Positions 45,370-57,779 of a stretch of DNA of 64,000 bases are shown piece by piece; position 1 is the first letter of the stretch; each line of letters begins with the position of its first letter. Source of the stretch: Dipteris shenzhenensis (taxonomy: Eukaryota > Polypodiophyta > Polypodiopsida > Gleicheniales). The notes under the pieces are model-generated. The model was not told the origin of the DNA. It was given only the letters and a program-made list of their open reading frames with translations, and made no database searches. Where the stretch lies: NCBI GenBank assembly GCA_047967505.1, contig CM106539.1, one strand, 5' to 3'. Both the position numbers and the translations under genes were made by a program.

Positions 45370-46480
45370 ATAAGCATAGGCATAGGCATAAGCATAGGCA
45401 AAGGAAAAGAGGAAGAAGAGGGAAAGGAAAAGAGGAGACATATGCATGATAAGCATAAGCATAAGAGACAGAGACATATGCTCATGCTTATGCTTATGCA
45501 TGAGCATAAGAGAAAGGGGAAAGGAAAGAGAGATTGGAAAAGGGGAAAGAGGGAAAGAAAGAGAGAAGAAGAGGAAAAGGAAAGAGGGAAAAAGAGACAT
45601 ATGCTCATGCTTATGCATGAGCATATGTCTACTTCTCTTATGCTCATGCTTATGCTTATGCATAAGAGGAGTCTTATGCATAAGCATAAGCATAAGAGAC
45701 AGAGACATATGCTCATGCTTATGCTTATGCATGAGCATAAGAGAAGGGGGAAAGAGAGAAGAAGAGGGAAAGGAAAGAGAGATTGGAAAAGGGGAAAGAG
45801 GGAAAGAAAGAGAGAAGAAGAGGAAAAGTAAAGAGGGAAAAAGAGACATATGGTCATGCTTATGCATGAGCATATGTCTACTTCTCTTATGCTCATGCTT
45901 AAGCATAAGCATGAGCATATGTCTCCTTCTCTTATGCTCATGCTTATGCTTATGCATAAGAGGAGACATATGCATAAGCATAAGCATAAGAGATGGAGAC
46001 ATATGCTCATGCTTATATTTATGCATGAGCATAAGAGAAGGGGGAAAGGAAAGAGAGATTGGAAAAGGGGAAAGAGGGAAAGAAAGAGAGAAGAAGAGGG
46101 AAAGGAAAGAGGGAAAAAGAGACATATGCTCATGCTTATGCATGAGCATATGTCTACTTCTCTTATGCTCATGCTTATGCTTATGCATAAGAGGAGTCTT
46201 ATGCATAAGCATAAGCATAAGCATAAGAGACGGAGAAGAGGAAGAAAGTGGAAGAGAAGAGGAAGAAAAGGGAAAGGAAAGAGGGAAAGAAGAGGAAGAA
46301 GAGGAAGAGAAGAGGGAAAAGAGAAAGTGGAGGAGAAGAGAAAGAAGAGGTAAAGGAAAGAGGGAAAGAAGATGAAGAAGAGGAAAAAGAGAAAGTGGAG
46401 GAGAAGAGAAAGAAGAGGGAAAGGAAAGAGGGAAAGAAGAGGAAGAAGAGGGAGAGAAGAGGAAGAAGAGAGAAAGTACC
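45370..46480. repeat. Hexamer/purine minisatellite of CACTA-2, left part
   Basis: Blocks of GCATAAGCATAAGCATGAGCATATG alternate with purine blocks (AGAGATTGGAAAAGGGGAAAG, AAGAAGAGGGAAAGGAAAG). The word ACTTCTCTTATGCTCATGC recurs at 45631, 45880 and 46155, so the combined unit is about 250-275 bp. Long open frames here (up to 517 codons, Met/His/Lys or Ser/Phe/Pro-rich) are repeat artefacts. Confidence 0.88.
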
Positions 46481-46643
46481 ATGGAACAAACATACACATG
46501 GCCTACATCATAAGGTGACCAGAGGTGTTTACAAAACACACAACACACAACACACAATAATTTATTTTCATTCATTTTGGAGGACTATCCAGGCTGAGTA
46601 CCTTGACATAAAAAGAGAGATCTGGAGCATACATAGAGATGAT

Positions 46644-47546
46644 TTAAAATGCATAATCTTCATGGGATGCCTCATCTTGTGGAGGCAAATTCACTGTAAG
46701 TAGATTTGCATTTTCTGTCTTTGCTTTGTCTCTGCAAAACTTCTCACTATGGTTGTTTTTGCCACAGTGCTTGCATGGATTAACTTTGAAGCAGTCCTTT
46801 GAAAGGTGATTTGTCTTTCCACAGTGATTGCAAGGAGAATACTTGCCCTTCTGGAATTTCATAACATAAGCAGTGTCATTGCCTTTCCTTAACTCCATAT
46901 GTCTTTCTTCTTCTTGGAGAGCTGAGATAATGCCTTCAAGGTTTGGACTGGGAAGATTCTTCAAAGTGCTTACAATGTGATCAAAACTTTCAGGCATACT
47001 CTTAAGTAGTACTGCCATAGCATCATCAGGGGTGATAGGAGAGTTGATAGAAGCTAACTAAGTCATAAGACTCCGCATATAGTTGACATGAGCAGCTAAA
47101 GTAGTATCACTTGCCATCTTTAATTCAAAGAAAGAGATTTTAAGTGATAGATTAGATATGTGTGAGCTTGCACCAAAAATCAAATCTAGCTTCTGCCATG
47201 CTTCCGATGGAGACTCTAAGTCAGATATATGATGTATGTAATCATCACCCAAAGCTAAAGCAATTATACCATATGCTTTTTCTTCTCTTGCTGGATCCCT
47301 TGCCGGTCGTGTCGGAGCTGAAGATTCTCCAGCATTTGAGGCCGTAGAAGAAGCGGTAGGAGTAGGTTTGACAAGTCCCCATAAGTTCTCCCGCATTAAT
47401 GCAAATTTTACCTTCATTTGCCATGTATGGAAGCCCTTTCCATTGAACTTCTCAAGATTATATAAAGTAGCCATGAGAGGGTCTAACCCAGATATTGGGC
47501 AGTGTCTAACTCTCTTACAAGGCAAAAAGAACTGAAATACTTCCAA
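46644..47546 (-). pseudogene. copia gag fragment (element C) inside CACTA-2
   Basis: The minus-strand frame encodes KFNGKGFHTWQMKVKFALMR (start of a UBN2-type copia gag), DYIHHISDLESPSEAWQKLD, then TAG at 47058-47060, then MPESFDHIVSTLKNLP and two intact zinc knuckles, CNHCGKTNHLSKDC and CKHCGKNNHSEKFC (CX2CX4HX4C). The frame stops at 46644 shortly after the second knuckle. No protease, integrase, RT or RNase H follows. It is either a gag-only non-autonomous element or one deleted on its 3' side near 46490. Confidence 0.88.
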
Positions 47547-48317
47547 AGTATAGGCACTTGATGTAGCAAATAGTAGTGACTAGTTTTCAAACAATGATGC
47601 TACTTTTTGCATGCTTCATAGAAGTGAATGAAATAAACACTTTCCAATCACAACCAGGTCTAGCAAGTCAAAACAAAACTAAAGCAACACTTGTAGTGAA
47701 GTTATTAAAAACTTCAAAAGACCAGAAATGCTAGAGTAGCATTTTATGTAGCATCATTTTCAAAAGTATGTCAAAACTGTCAAAACTAGAGAGCTAAACT
47801 TGGAGGGCTCATATCACACTCTTCAAAGCAAAAGAAAGGGGGCTTTCTGAGGCAAAAGAAAGCTGGTATACCACAGTAGATCCTCTGGGAAGAAGAGGCG
47901 AAAATATGCGTCAGGTCGCCTTCACCTTCTTGAACAAAGTCGACTGGTTTTTCTCTGTTTTCTCCTTCAATATGCAGCCATTGCTGCTCAGATTTCAGCA
48001 CAAGGTAGCTCTAGGTATGGAGAAGCTTGCCCTGGAAGGAATTAGGAAAAGACAGAGCAGGCGCAGAGAACTTGCAGGAAGAAGGATCGACGATTTTCAC
48101 GCAATGGCGACCAGCAGCGCGGGTTATTCTCCAATTGCTTGCAGCCCGAAATTTGCCCTAACAAGAGGGATCTCCAGCAGAAAGGGCGTGGGAAATGGTT
48201 GAGGATTGAAGGAGAACAAGCTCAAGCAAATTTTTGGGAGAAGAGGGAGAGATGGTGAAGAAGAAGAAGAAGATGATGATGATGATGTGGCAGAAATGGG
48301 CTCAAGGGGGATCAAAT

Positions 48318-48330
48318 GGCTCTGATACCA
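48318..48330 (-). other. Primer binding site of copia element C
   Basis: The minus strand reads TGGTATCAGAGCC immediately inside the LTR at 48331-48619. The leader to the left contains a (GAA)n(GAT)n microsatellite at about 48255-48288. Confidence 0.85.
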
Positions 48331-48619
48331 TGTTGGAACACTGAAAGAAAAGAGTAGAGTTGACACAAAATCAGAGTACTTGCATATAGAATGAAGAAGA
48401 AAGAGGTCCTTAAGTAGGCACCTCATACAAGGTCACTGACATCACTGATGACCTCAAAGCTCCACAATCATCTCCTCAATCTGCTCCTAGATTCACTCAA
48501 TCATCCTATGTGGCTTTTCCACCACCTAACTGTGCTTGTGGGCACCTAACTGTGCCTCTAGCACTCACACATAGAAACATAAGGTGTGCCTGAGGCATAC
48601 ACCTTGAGATATCCCAACA
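48331..48619 (-). repeat. 5' LTR of copia element C
   Basis: On the plus strand it begins TGTTGGAACACTGAAAG and ends TATCCCAACA; on the minus strand it is TGTTGGGATATC...GTTCCAACA. Length 289 bp, adjacent to the primer binding site. It is flanked on the right by the hexamer minisatellite. No second LTR is found at the left side of the fragment. Confidence 0.85.
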
Positions 48620-48624
48620 CATAT

Positions 48625-49930
48625 GTCTTCTTATCTTATGCTCATGCTTATGCTTATGCATAAGAGGAGTCTTATGCATAAGTATAAGAGACGTAGACAT
48701 ATGCTCATGCTTATGCTTATGCATGAGTATAAGAACATGACCATGAAAGAGGGAAAAGAGGAGGGAAAAGAGGAGAAGAGAGAAGAAGAGGGAAAGGAAA
48801 GAGGAAAAAAGAGACATGAGCATATGTCTATTTCTCTTATGTCCATGGATAAGCGTAAGCATGAGCATATGTCTTCTTCTCTTATGCTCATGCTTATGCT
48901 TATGCATAAGAGGAGTCTTATGCATAAGCATAAGAGATGTACACATATGCTCATGCTTATGCTTATGCATGAGCATACGAACATGAGCATGAAAGAGGGA
49001 AAAGAGGGGGGAAAAGAGGAGAAGAGAGAAGAAGAGGGAAAGGAGAAAGAGGGAAAAAACAGAGAAGAAGAGGGAAAGGAAGGAGGAAAAATGAGACATA
49101 TGCTCATGCTTATGCATGAGCATATGTCTACTTCTCTTATGCCCATGCATAAGCATAAGCATGAGCATATGTCTTCTTCTCTTATGCTCATGCTTATGCT
49201 TATGCATGAGCATAAGAACATGAGCATGAAAGAGGGAAAAGAGGGGGAAAAGAGGAGAAGAGAGAAGAAGAGGGAAAGGAAAGAGAGATTGGAAAAGAGG
49301 AAAGAGGGAAAGAAAGAGAGAAGAAGAGGGAAAGTAAAGAGGAAAAAGAGACATATGCTCATGCTTATGCATGAGCATATGTCTACTTCTCTTATGCTCA
49401 TGCATAAGCATAAGCATGAGCATATGCTTGTGCTTATGCTTATGCATGAGCATAAGAGAAAGGGGAAAGAGAGAAGAAGAGGGAAAGGAAAGAGGGAAAA
49501 AGAGGGAAAGAAAGAGAGAAGAAGAGGGAAAGGAAACAGGGAAAGAGAGAAGAAGAGGGAAAGGAAAGAGGGAAAAAGAGGAAAAGAGAAAAGAAGAGGG
49601 AAAGGAAAGAGAGATTGAAAAATGAGACAGAGGGAAAGAAAGAGAGAAGAAGAGGGAAAGTAAAGAGGGAAAAAAAGACATATGCTCATGCCTGTGCATG
49701 AGCATATGTCTACTTCTCTTATGCTCATGCATAAGCATGAGCATGAGCATATGCCCATGCTTATGCTTATGCATGAGCATAAGAGAAGGGGGAAGAGAGA
49801 AGAAGAGGGAAAGGAAAGAGGGAAAAAGAGGAGGAAAGAGATTGAAAGATTGAAGGAGAGAAGAAGGAAAGGAGGGAAAGAAGAGGAGAGAAGAGGGAAA
49901 GAAGAGGAAAGAGAGGGGAAGCGAGGGTTC
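48625..49930. repeat. Hexamer/purine minisatellite of CACTA-2, right part
   Basis: It continues the array left of the copia insertion with the same words (TCTCTTATGCTCATGCTTATGC, AGAAGAAGAGGGAAAGGAAAG). Repeat-unit markers at 48826, 49130, 49385 and 49712 give units of 255-327 bp. Open frames (424, 484 and 331 codons) are artefacts. Confidence 0.88.
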
Positions 49931-50573
49931 CTACGCCCATCACTACAGCTAGGCGCTAGCTGCAGGCCAATGCAAATAACAAAAATAACAAATGGAAAAA
50001 AGATGAAGCACTTACCTAAAATAGTACATCCCGCTCGGTGTTGTGGACTGGCCCTACAAAAAAGAGGAAACATACCATTTTTCAAATAAGATGTTAGAGG
50101 AAGGAGGAGTTTACAAAAGTAACTTCTTGAAAGGAGGAGATTGAGGAGACAAGGAGAAAGAGAAGGAAGAGAAATATAAAAAAGACTAGAAGAGGTAAGT
50201 CTTCTTTCTTTCTTAAAATCTCATTTTTTGTTTTAATCCTTTGAAAACAAGCATGAAAACTAGTTTACAAGTTTCGCAATATAAGGAGAAGCACTCACAA
50301 AACTAAAGCTAACAAACAAATAACCTACATTGTTGAAACAGACTCACCTCTTGAAAAACTTCCTTTCAAGAAACCAAAGAGGGAGAAGGGTGGAGAGGGA
50401 GCACAAGAGCTAGGAGAAGGGTGAGGAGTGGAGAATAGAGTGGGAGGTTGTCGAAAATAGGTGGGAGGTCATCGGAAATAGGTGGGAGGAGAGATTGCCT
50501 TGCTTACTCGAAAGATTAGAGAGTGCTAAAGAAAGCACTGCATGTAGCATCGAGTTTCGATTTTAACCCACAA

Positions 50574-50706
50574 CGTCGCTATATAGCGACGCTTTTCTGT
50601 CGCTATATAGTGACGCTTTTCTGTCGCTATATAGTGACGTTTTTAATTGAAAGCGTCACTATATAGCGATGAAACAGAGCAAAACGTCGCTATATAGCGA
50701 CGCTTT
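50574..50706. promoter_or_regulatory. Internal motif cluster before CACTA-2 Tnp2
   Basis: Five copies of GTCGCTATATAG(C/T)GACG occur between the minisatellite and the first Tnp2 coding sequence, far from either terminus. They are the same motif as the subterminal clusters. Binding by the element's own TNPA-like protein, and so autoregulation of Tnp2, is an inference from En/Spm biology. Confidence 0.65.
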
Positions 50707-50799
50707 AAGACACTTTTTGTTCTAAGTTGAAGGTAAGCTCATAGATGCTATTTTATAACTATTAATATATTTTCTTGAAACCTATTTAAGTTCGCAGTC

Positions 50800-53700
50800 T
50801 TATTGGATACTAGGAAATATAAGATCTTATATTTACACGAAATCTTAAAACAGGATGAGGAGGCTGACGAGGGTATGCATATACCTTCACATTTTGAGCA
50901 AGACTATAGTCTCCCGAATGATGACAAGGGTATGGTCGACATGATGGATTCTATTTTTAGGGCACTACATCCCATGTACACGTGATGTCAGAGTCTGAGG
51001 TCAAAATGCAATAGTTGCAATCAACACAATTGTATGAGGGTGCTAGGATGTCTAAACTACGTGCTTGTCTCTCAATCTTGAATCTGCAAGTAAAGTATGG
51101 GTGGTCGGATACAAGTGTCTCGGCCTTAATGAGATTAGCTCTTGCATTAATTTGACTCATTATTTGGATAATGTTTGTTTTGAGAATCTTCATTTGGATA
51201 GTGTATACCGAATCATCATTGTTCAAAGCCTATGTATGTTTGAATTGTCATAGTTGCTCCAGAAGATGTTGCCTACACCAAATACCATGCCCGCATCAAG
51301 AGATGAAGCGAAAAAGATTCTAACAACGGTGGGTATGGATTATGATACCATCCATGCTTGCCGTAATGATTGTATTCTCTTTCGTCATGGGCATGGAGAT
51401 TTGGCTAGTTGTCCAAAGTGTGGGGAACAATGATATAGAGATGACTTGTAGGGTGAGTGGATACTAGTAAAGGTCTTGAGACACTTTCCCATCATTGCAA
51501 GAATACAACACATGTTCGATGCAAATCCATAGCGGAGTTGATGACATGGCATGCATCTCATCGGTCCAACAATGACACATTGAGGACGCATGGAGGACTT
51601 GTTACAAGTGGATACCATGCTTGTCCTGTTTGTGGACCGGGTTTGAAATCGCTTGTACGCTACTCCAAACATATGAGGAAAAATGTTTATGAAGGTCATG
51701 CTTGATACCTTCCGGTCGACCATCTCACACATGGAGGTCAGCTTGATCCACCACCATCATATTTGAAGGCAAGTGACTGGCAAGCTTGAAGGGTGAATGG
51801 AGAGGAACTTCCTCCTGGTATGAAGAGGCTATCGATCTTTCACGAGCTTCCTTATTGGGGTCAGTTACAAATCAATAATCTCTTGGATCCCATGCATATC
51901 TTCAAGAATGTGGGGGCTACTATTTGGGCATACTTGGTTGGTTCCAAAGACTCGAGAGGAGTGCGAGAAGACTTGCGTGCTATGAATAGGATGTCTCGTT
52001 TGTGGCCCCAAGTGCATGCTTTGGGAAAATTTGTCCTCCCGAAAGCAACATGGATCCTCTCTACGAGGGAGGAGGCAGCAATCAAGGCAGACATTGCCTC
52101 TTTTCAAACACCAATAGGGTACATGCGTTGCTTGAAAGGAGCATTTTCAAAGGACAATAAGCTTAGTGGGCTCAAGTCCCATGATTGGCACAAGGTCTTA
52201 CAGGTATTCTAAGTAGAATTAGTGTACCAATAATCATGATACATTAGCATAATTATGATTATGTTATATTGTTGACATGACTTCTTTGTTGCTTTGATAG
52301 TTCATCCGCCCAATTACAATAAAAGGGTGCTTACAAGAAGATGTTAGAAATGCTATATTCAAGATCTGTGGTATTGTGAGGTATGCTTACTATCAAATCA
52401 CATTGATTGCATTTTCTTCAATTTAAGCTGATTAATTTGTAGACTGATTATGAAAATATCTTACATGGACAAGTGAAATAGGTGGATATCTCAAAAAGAG
52501 ATCTTCATATCGAGCATCAAGAAGGCTAGGGTGGAATCCATCAAAGCCGTATGCTTGCTTGAGAAGCACTTTCCCTCGAGCATTATGACAACTCAAGTCC
52601 ACTTGCTTGTGCACATAGTTGATGAGGTGGCTATTGTAGGTACCGTTCATAGTCGATGGATGTTTTTTCTCGAGTGGTTTATGAAAACTTTAAAGGGATT
52701 TGTAAGACAAAGAGCAAGACCAGAAGTAAGCATGGCAGAGGGATGGCTTGTGCAAGAATCATTAGTATATATCACAGAGTTTCTTGCATCCACGGATCCT
52801 GATATGCCACAAGCTTGGCATAACAAGGATGATGATCGCATCATTGGTGAGGTTCCCCAAGGAAAAGTGATTGAAAGAAAGATGAGCGAAAAGAAGATGG
52901 AGAAATTCAATAAGTTTTGTATCCTCAATAGCCCTGAGATGGAGAAGTGGATTGAGAGATATGAAGTGGCCAAAGCAAAAAGAATAAATGCAAGGACAAG
53001 ATTTAGAGTAATGTATAGGCAATCGCAACCATATCCACGGTATCTGGCTCTTCTCCCCACTCACATGTCACTTGATTGGCGACAACTCGCTCTACGTAAA
53101 GCCAAATGCGATGGAGAGACAATAAATGAGCATGAGCGAGAGTTATCATCTGGATGTATGGTGCATGTAAGTTTCTTACCTCTTGACATAATTAAATAAT
53201 TATTTGTGGCAATATACGCTATAAAATAGATGCATTTTCATTGTTTTAATGATGCTCTTTTACAGTACAAAAAGTACAGTGCATTATGGTCATATGGACG
53301 ATATTTTCACGTGGAATGCATCGATTCAAAGAGAGTCACATATGATTGTGGAGTCATGGCTAACTTCACACAAGATAGCCGAGCAAATGCTTCAGATACC
53401 AATCTTCTCTCCTCACAGTTGGATTATTGTGGAACCATACGTGACATCTATGAAGTTGATTTTAAACAATTTAGTATTTTCATTCTTGATGTAAAATGGT
53501 TTAGAACTATTTACAACGATCCCCATGCGACAGTGAGAAAAGATAGTAGCAGTTTCTTTACAATAGACTCCACCAAACATTGGACCAATGAAAGTGATAC
53601 TTTTGTTATTCCCAAGCACTGTGAGCAGGTGCATACTAATGACTTAATTAATTGAAGCTTTCATTTTTAAAGATCCATTGATACATGTACTTGAGCATAA

Positions 53701-53998
53701 TTTCATATATATAATTGACGACATTTGGCACCCATCTTCAAAATAGGTGGTTTTTCATCTAGATCGTTCTGATCCAAGATGGTGGTACGTAATCCAAGTT
53801 GCACCACGAAGTAAGCAAATTTTTTAACATAGAGATGTGGATATGGAGATGCCACTACCAATGCCGGATCCAATTGATGAATCTAGTGAAGAAGATGAAG
53901 ATCACAATATGAGCCAAGAGGAAGATGCACATAATGACATCGCACAAGAGGAAGATGGAGACTTAGACTTGACAGTTGATGTAAATGCTCTTAATTGA
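50800..53998 (+). pseudogene. Tnp2-type CACTA transposase, decayed (CACTA-2)
   Basis: The N-terminal half (50800-51780) is recognisable but broken across frames: SMGGRIQVS-type and YGWSDTSVSAL-like remnants, SRDEAKKIL, IHACRNDCILFRHGHGD and CPKCGEQ. The conserved part has exons to 52203, 52301-52380, 52482-53166, 53266-53628 and 53747 onward, with LPYWGQLQINNLLDPMHIFK, KLSGLKSHDWHKVLQ and HLLVHIVDEVAIVGTVHSRW. Lesions: TGA at 51787-51789 (Trp in CACTA-1), TAA at 53825-53827, and an in-frame deletion in the acidic tail before the family stop at 53996-53998. Intron positions equal those of CACTA-1. Confidence 0.88.
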
Positions 53999-54195
53999 TC
54001 TTTTTCATCTCAAACTTGGACATGAATATATGAGCTTCAAAGACTTGATGTCAATGCTCTCATATTTTTATTCTCTATGAGATCAAACATGTATGAAAAT
54101 TTAAAAAATTTTATCATTGGAAAAAACTAACTTCTAAGGCCTATATGAGTAAAAAAACCTCTCTGGAAAACATCGCTATAAAATAGTATCTCAGT

Positions 54196-54281
54196 GTCGC
54201 TATATAGCGACCCTTAAAAGTCGCGACCTTTCTAATAGTTGCTATATAGCAATGTTTTCCTAACATCACTATATAGCGACG
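54196..54281. repeat. CACTA-2 right subterminal motif cluster
   Basis: GTCGCTATATAGCGAC, GTTGCTATATAGCAA and ATCACTATATAGCGACG occur before the right terminus; the copies are fewer and more eroded than in CACTA-1. Confidence 0.75.
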
Positions 54282-54379
54282 CTTTACGGGATGCACTTTT
54301 CATACCGACGATTAGCGCCCCGTGCATGCTAAATGTTGGTATGTAAATGTTGCAATAGGATCCGTGTGTAGTAGTGTAC

Positions 54380-56943
54380 CAAGCCTGTGGCATATCGGGA
54401 TCCATAGATGCAAGAAACTCTGTGATATATACTAATGACTCTTGCACAAGCCATGCCCCTACCATGCTTGCTTTCGGTCTTCCTCTCTACCTTACAAATC
54501 CCTTCAAAGTTTTTATAAAACTTTTGAGAAAGAACATCCAATGACTATGAACGGTACCTACAATGGCCACCTCATCAACTATGTGCACAAGCAAGTGCAC
54601 TCTAGTTGTCATAATGCTCATGGGAAAGTGCTTCTCAAGCAAGCACACAACTTTATTGGAGTCCACCCTAGCCTTCTCAATGCTCGATATGGAGATCTCT
54701 TTTTGAGATATCCACCTATTTCACGTGCCCATATAAGATTCATAATCTTTCTAAAGATTATTCAATTTAAATTGAAGAAAACGTAATCAATGTGAGTTGA
54801 TAGTAAGCATACCTCACAATACCACTGATCTTGAATATAGCATTTCTAAGATCTTCTTGTAAGCACCCTTTTACTATAATTGGGAGGATGAACTATCCAA
54901 GGAACAAAGAAGTCATGTTAATAATATAACATAGTCATAATTATACTAATATAACGCATCACGATTATCAGTACACTAGTTCTACATCTTAAAATACCGG
55001 TAAGACCTCACGCCAATCATGGGACTTAAGCCCACTAAGCTTATTTTCCTTTGAAAATGCTCCTTTCAAGCAACACATGTACCCTATCGATGTTCAAAAA
55101 GAGGCAATGTCTGCCTTGACCGCGCTGTCTCCTCTCTCTTGGAGAGGATCCATGCTGCTTTTGGGAGGAAAACTTTACGACCATGAACTTGGGGCCACAA
55201 ATGAGGTAGTAGCTTGCAAGTCTCTCCATTCTCCCTCCCAGCCTAAATCCAATCACTTGCATTCAAAGATGGTGGTGGTGGATCAAGGTGGCCTTCACAC
55301 ACAAGATGGTCCAGCAGAAGGTATCAAGCATGACCTTCATAAATCATTTTCCTCGTATGCTTGGAGTGTCATGCAAGTGCACTCAAACCCTTTCCACAAA
55401 CAAGACAAGCATGGTACCCACTTATTGCAATACTTGCATGCATGCATGAATGTGTTAGTATAAGATGCGCTAGAAAGAGAGTCATAAAAGTATCATTATA
55501 CATGTAAAGACACAACCACGTACCTACTCACTCTCCATATCCTAGATAGTCATGCATGGTCCATGCCAAGATTCCCTTGACCAAAATGGTATGTCTAGGA
55601 GCTCTGGAAATATCAAAGACCCGTATGCCTCTCCATAAGATCTGTAACTCCTCTATCGAAGGTACCATCTACACGTCCATATTTTTTGCCTTCTACTTCC
55701 CTGGCACAAGTAGTGCAAGCATGAGGTGTCCCTTCTTTGCTATTAGCCATGGTGGGATATTGTAATTCACCAAGACTATAGGCCATGTCAACCAAGATAT
55801 ACATCGTAACTCGAAAGGGTTCACGCCATCCATGGCCACCCCAAGATGTAAGTTGCATGGCTCCCTCGTAAAGTCCAGCCAGCACTAATTGTCTATGTGC
55901 TTCCAAGTAGCACAATCTATAGGAATCCTCAACGTCTCATCAGTGGAACGATGTGTATTATGCCAAGTCATCAACTCTACTATGGATTTGCATCGGAACA
56001 TGTATTGTATTCTAGCAATGATGGGAAAGTATCTCAAGACCTTTACTGGGATCTACTCACCTTGCAAGTCATCCCTGTATCATTGTTCCCCATACTTCGG
56101 ACAACTAACCAAATCTCCATTCTCATGACGAAAGAGAATACAATCATTACAACAAGCATGGATGATATCATATTCCACACCCACCATTTCAGCATCTTCT
56201 TCGCTTCATCTCTTGATGCAAGCATGATATTTGGTGCAAGCAACATCTTTTGGAGCAACCTATCACAATTTGAACATACATATGCTTCCAATAATGAGAA
56301 ACTATGATGATTCTCAAAACAATCAAGATCCAAATTGATCAGATAAATTATGTGCTAACCTCATTAAGGCTGAGACACTTGTATCAGACCACCCATACTT
56401 TACTTGCAGATTCAAGATTGAGAGACAAGCCCATAGTTTTGACATCCCAGTACCCTCGTACAACTGTGTTGATTGCAACTCTAACACCACAGCCTTAGAC
56501 TCAAACACATGTGTACATGTGATGTAGTGCCCCTAAAAATAGAATCCATCATGTCCACCATACCCTCAACATCATCTGGCACATCCGGGAGACTATCCTT
56601 CGCTCAAAGTGTGAAGGTATATGTGTCCCCTCACCACCCTCATCATCTATTCTCAAGGTTTCATGTAAATACAAGATCATATCTCAAGGTTTTGTGTGTA
56701 CACATGCAATATTAATCACAAACTCAAATAGCATTGACTTACCGATGATCCATCACCACCACCAACAGTCGGTACTGGTGCGGGCTCCTCCCCATACATC
56801 TGCAAGTGGCACATGACAATATGGTGTTGATGTCATATTTCTCACTTGCAATGAGTGCAAGGACAATACAATCTCTCAGTAAGTGACTCCACACTCCCGA
56901 GCATTGGCACATCATCTAATGAGCTTCCACTCATCCCTTCCAT
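54380..56943 (-). pseudogene. Tnp2 5' part of CACTA-3
   Basis: The start is probably MEGMSGSSLDDVPMLGSVES at 56943. It is followed by a Cys/His segment of Transpos_assoc type (RLYCPCTHCK, then IVMCHLQMYG), a donor GTAAGTC near 56745, a decayed middle with NLQVKYGWSDTSVSALMRL (about 56350-56420), SRDEAKKML and then ESLVYITEFLASMDPDMPQA running to the CACTA-2 insertion at 54379/43219. Many stops and shifts. It supplies the N-terminal region missing from CACTA-1. Confidence 0.8.
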
Positions 56944-57028
56944 CTACACACCTCCAAAATCACAACACAAAATGATTACAATCCACTCAAGATCCAAAAA
57001 ATAGGCTATTCTTAGTTTTTATGCTCTG

Positions 57029-57088
57029 CTCGGTATATACCAACTTTCAGCCATGTTCAGGCATACACAGAGTCGGTATATATAGATG
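57029..57088. promoter_or_regulatory. Internal motif pair before CACTA-3 Tnp2
   Basis: GCTCGGTATATACCAAC and GAGTCGGTATATATAG lie about 90-140 bp upstream of the presumed Tnp2 start (56943, minus strand). They match the CACTA-3 subterminal motif. Their position equals that of the internal cluster in CACTA-2. Confidence 0.55.
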
Positions 57089-57779
57089 GTTTGGAAATAA
57101 TACAACCCGATGCTGTAGCACTAAAAGCCAAAACCCGTGTCCCTACCCCTCGCTATTTCAACTCAGAAAAACCCAAAACCTCTCCTCCTTCGTCCCCTTC
57201 GGTGACCTCATGTTCCTCCAACCTTTTCCCCACACTCCTCACCCCTATCCAGCCCCTCTCCCAACACTTGTGCTCCCTCTCCACCATTCTCCCTCTCTAC
57301 TTGCATGAAAGGTCATTTTCCAAGAAGGTGTGTCTATTTAAACAATGTAGGGCTTTTCCTTCCCCCATTTCATTTTGTGAGTGTTGATGAAGCATGTTTC
57401 TTCTTGCATTGCTAAGCCCATGTGCTCATTTTCATGCTTTATTTTCAGAGTTGAAGGACCAAAAACGAGATTTGGTGAAGGAAAGAAGGCTCACCTCTTC
57501 TTTTTTTGATATTTCTCTTGCTTTCCCTTGCTTTGCTTGCTTTGTGTGTTGTTTTGCATCCCCTTTGCTTCTACTTTACTCTCCTTGTCTCTCCTTTGTT
57601 GTCACATAATGGTTTATTGCCCTCTTTCCTTGGTTTTGTAGGACTAAAAGGAAACCCGGCCAACCCTCAACCCTAAATTTTCAAGTAAGTTCCCCTTTCG
57701 TTTGTATTTTTTCATTTTGTTTTTCCACAGGATTCTCCATGAGGCATTTGGGGTTGCAGGTACCATCCAATCACTCTTA

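Larger units (their letters stand above)
43220..54376 (+). mobile_element. CACTA-2, nested in CACTA-3
   Basis: The left end is CACTACAAGGCATAGGCC at 43220, the right end GGATCCGTGTGTAGTAGTG at 54358-54376, and the target duplication TAC lies at 43217-43219 and 54377-54379. Removing the element and one TAC restores the CACTA-3 reading TTGTTATACCAAGC, matching the homologous codons in CACTA-1. Length 11,157 bp. Contents: left subterminal motifs, TNPA-like gene (minus), hexamer minisatellite split by a copia fragment, an internal motif cluster, Tnp2 (plus) and right subterminal motifs. Confidence 0.95.

Noticed and set aside
45022-46575. 517-codon open frame rich in LMLMHKHKHEHM and Ser/Phe/Pro
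   Set aside because: It runs through the hexamer/purine minisatellite and is open because of the repeat. Only its last 100 codons overlap the real TNPA-like N-terminus.
48506-50085. 424- and 484-codon open frames on the minus strand and 331 codons on the plus strand
   Set aside because: Same minisatellite; parallel open frames on both strands with repeat-derived residues are artefacts.
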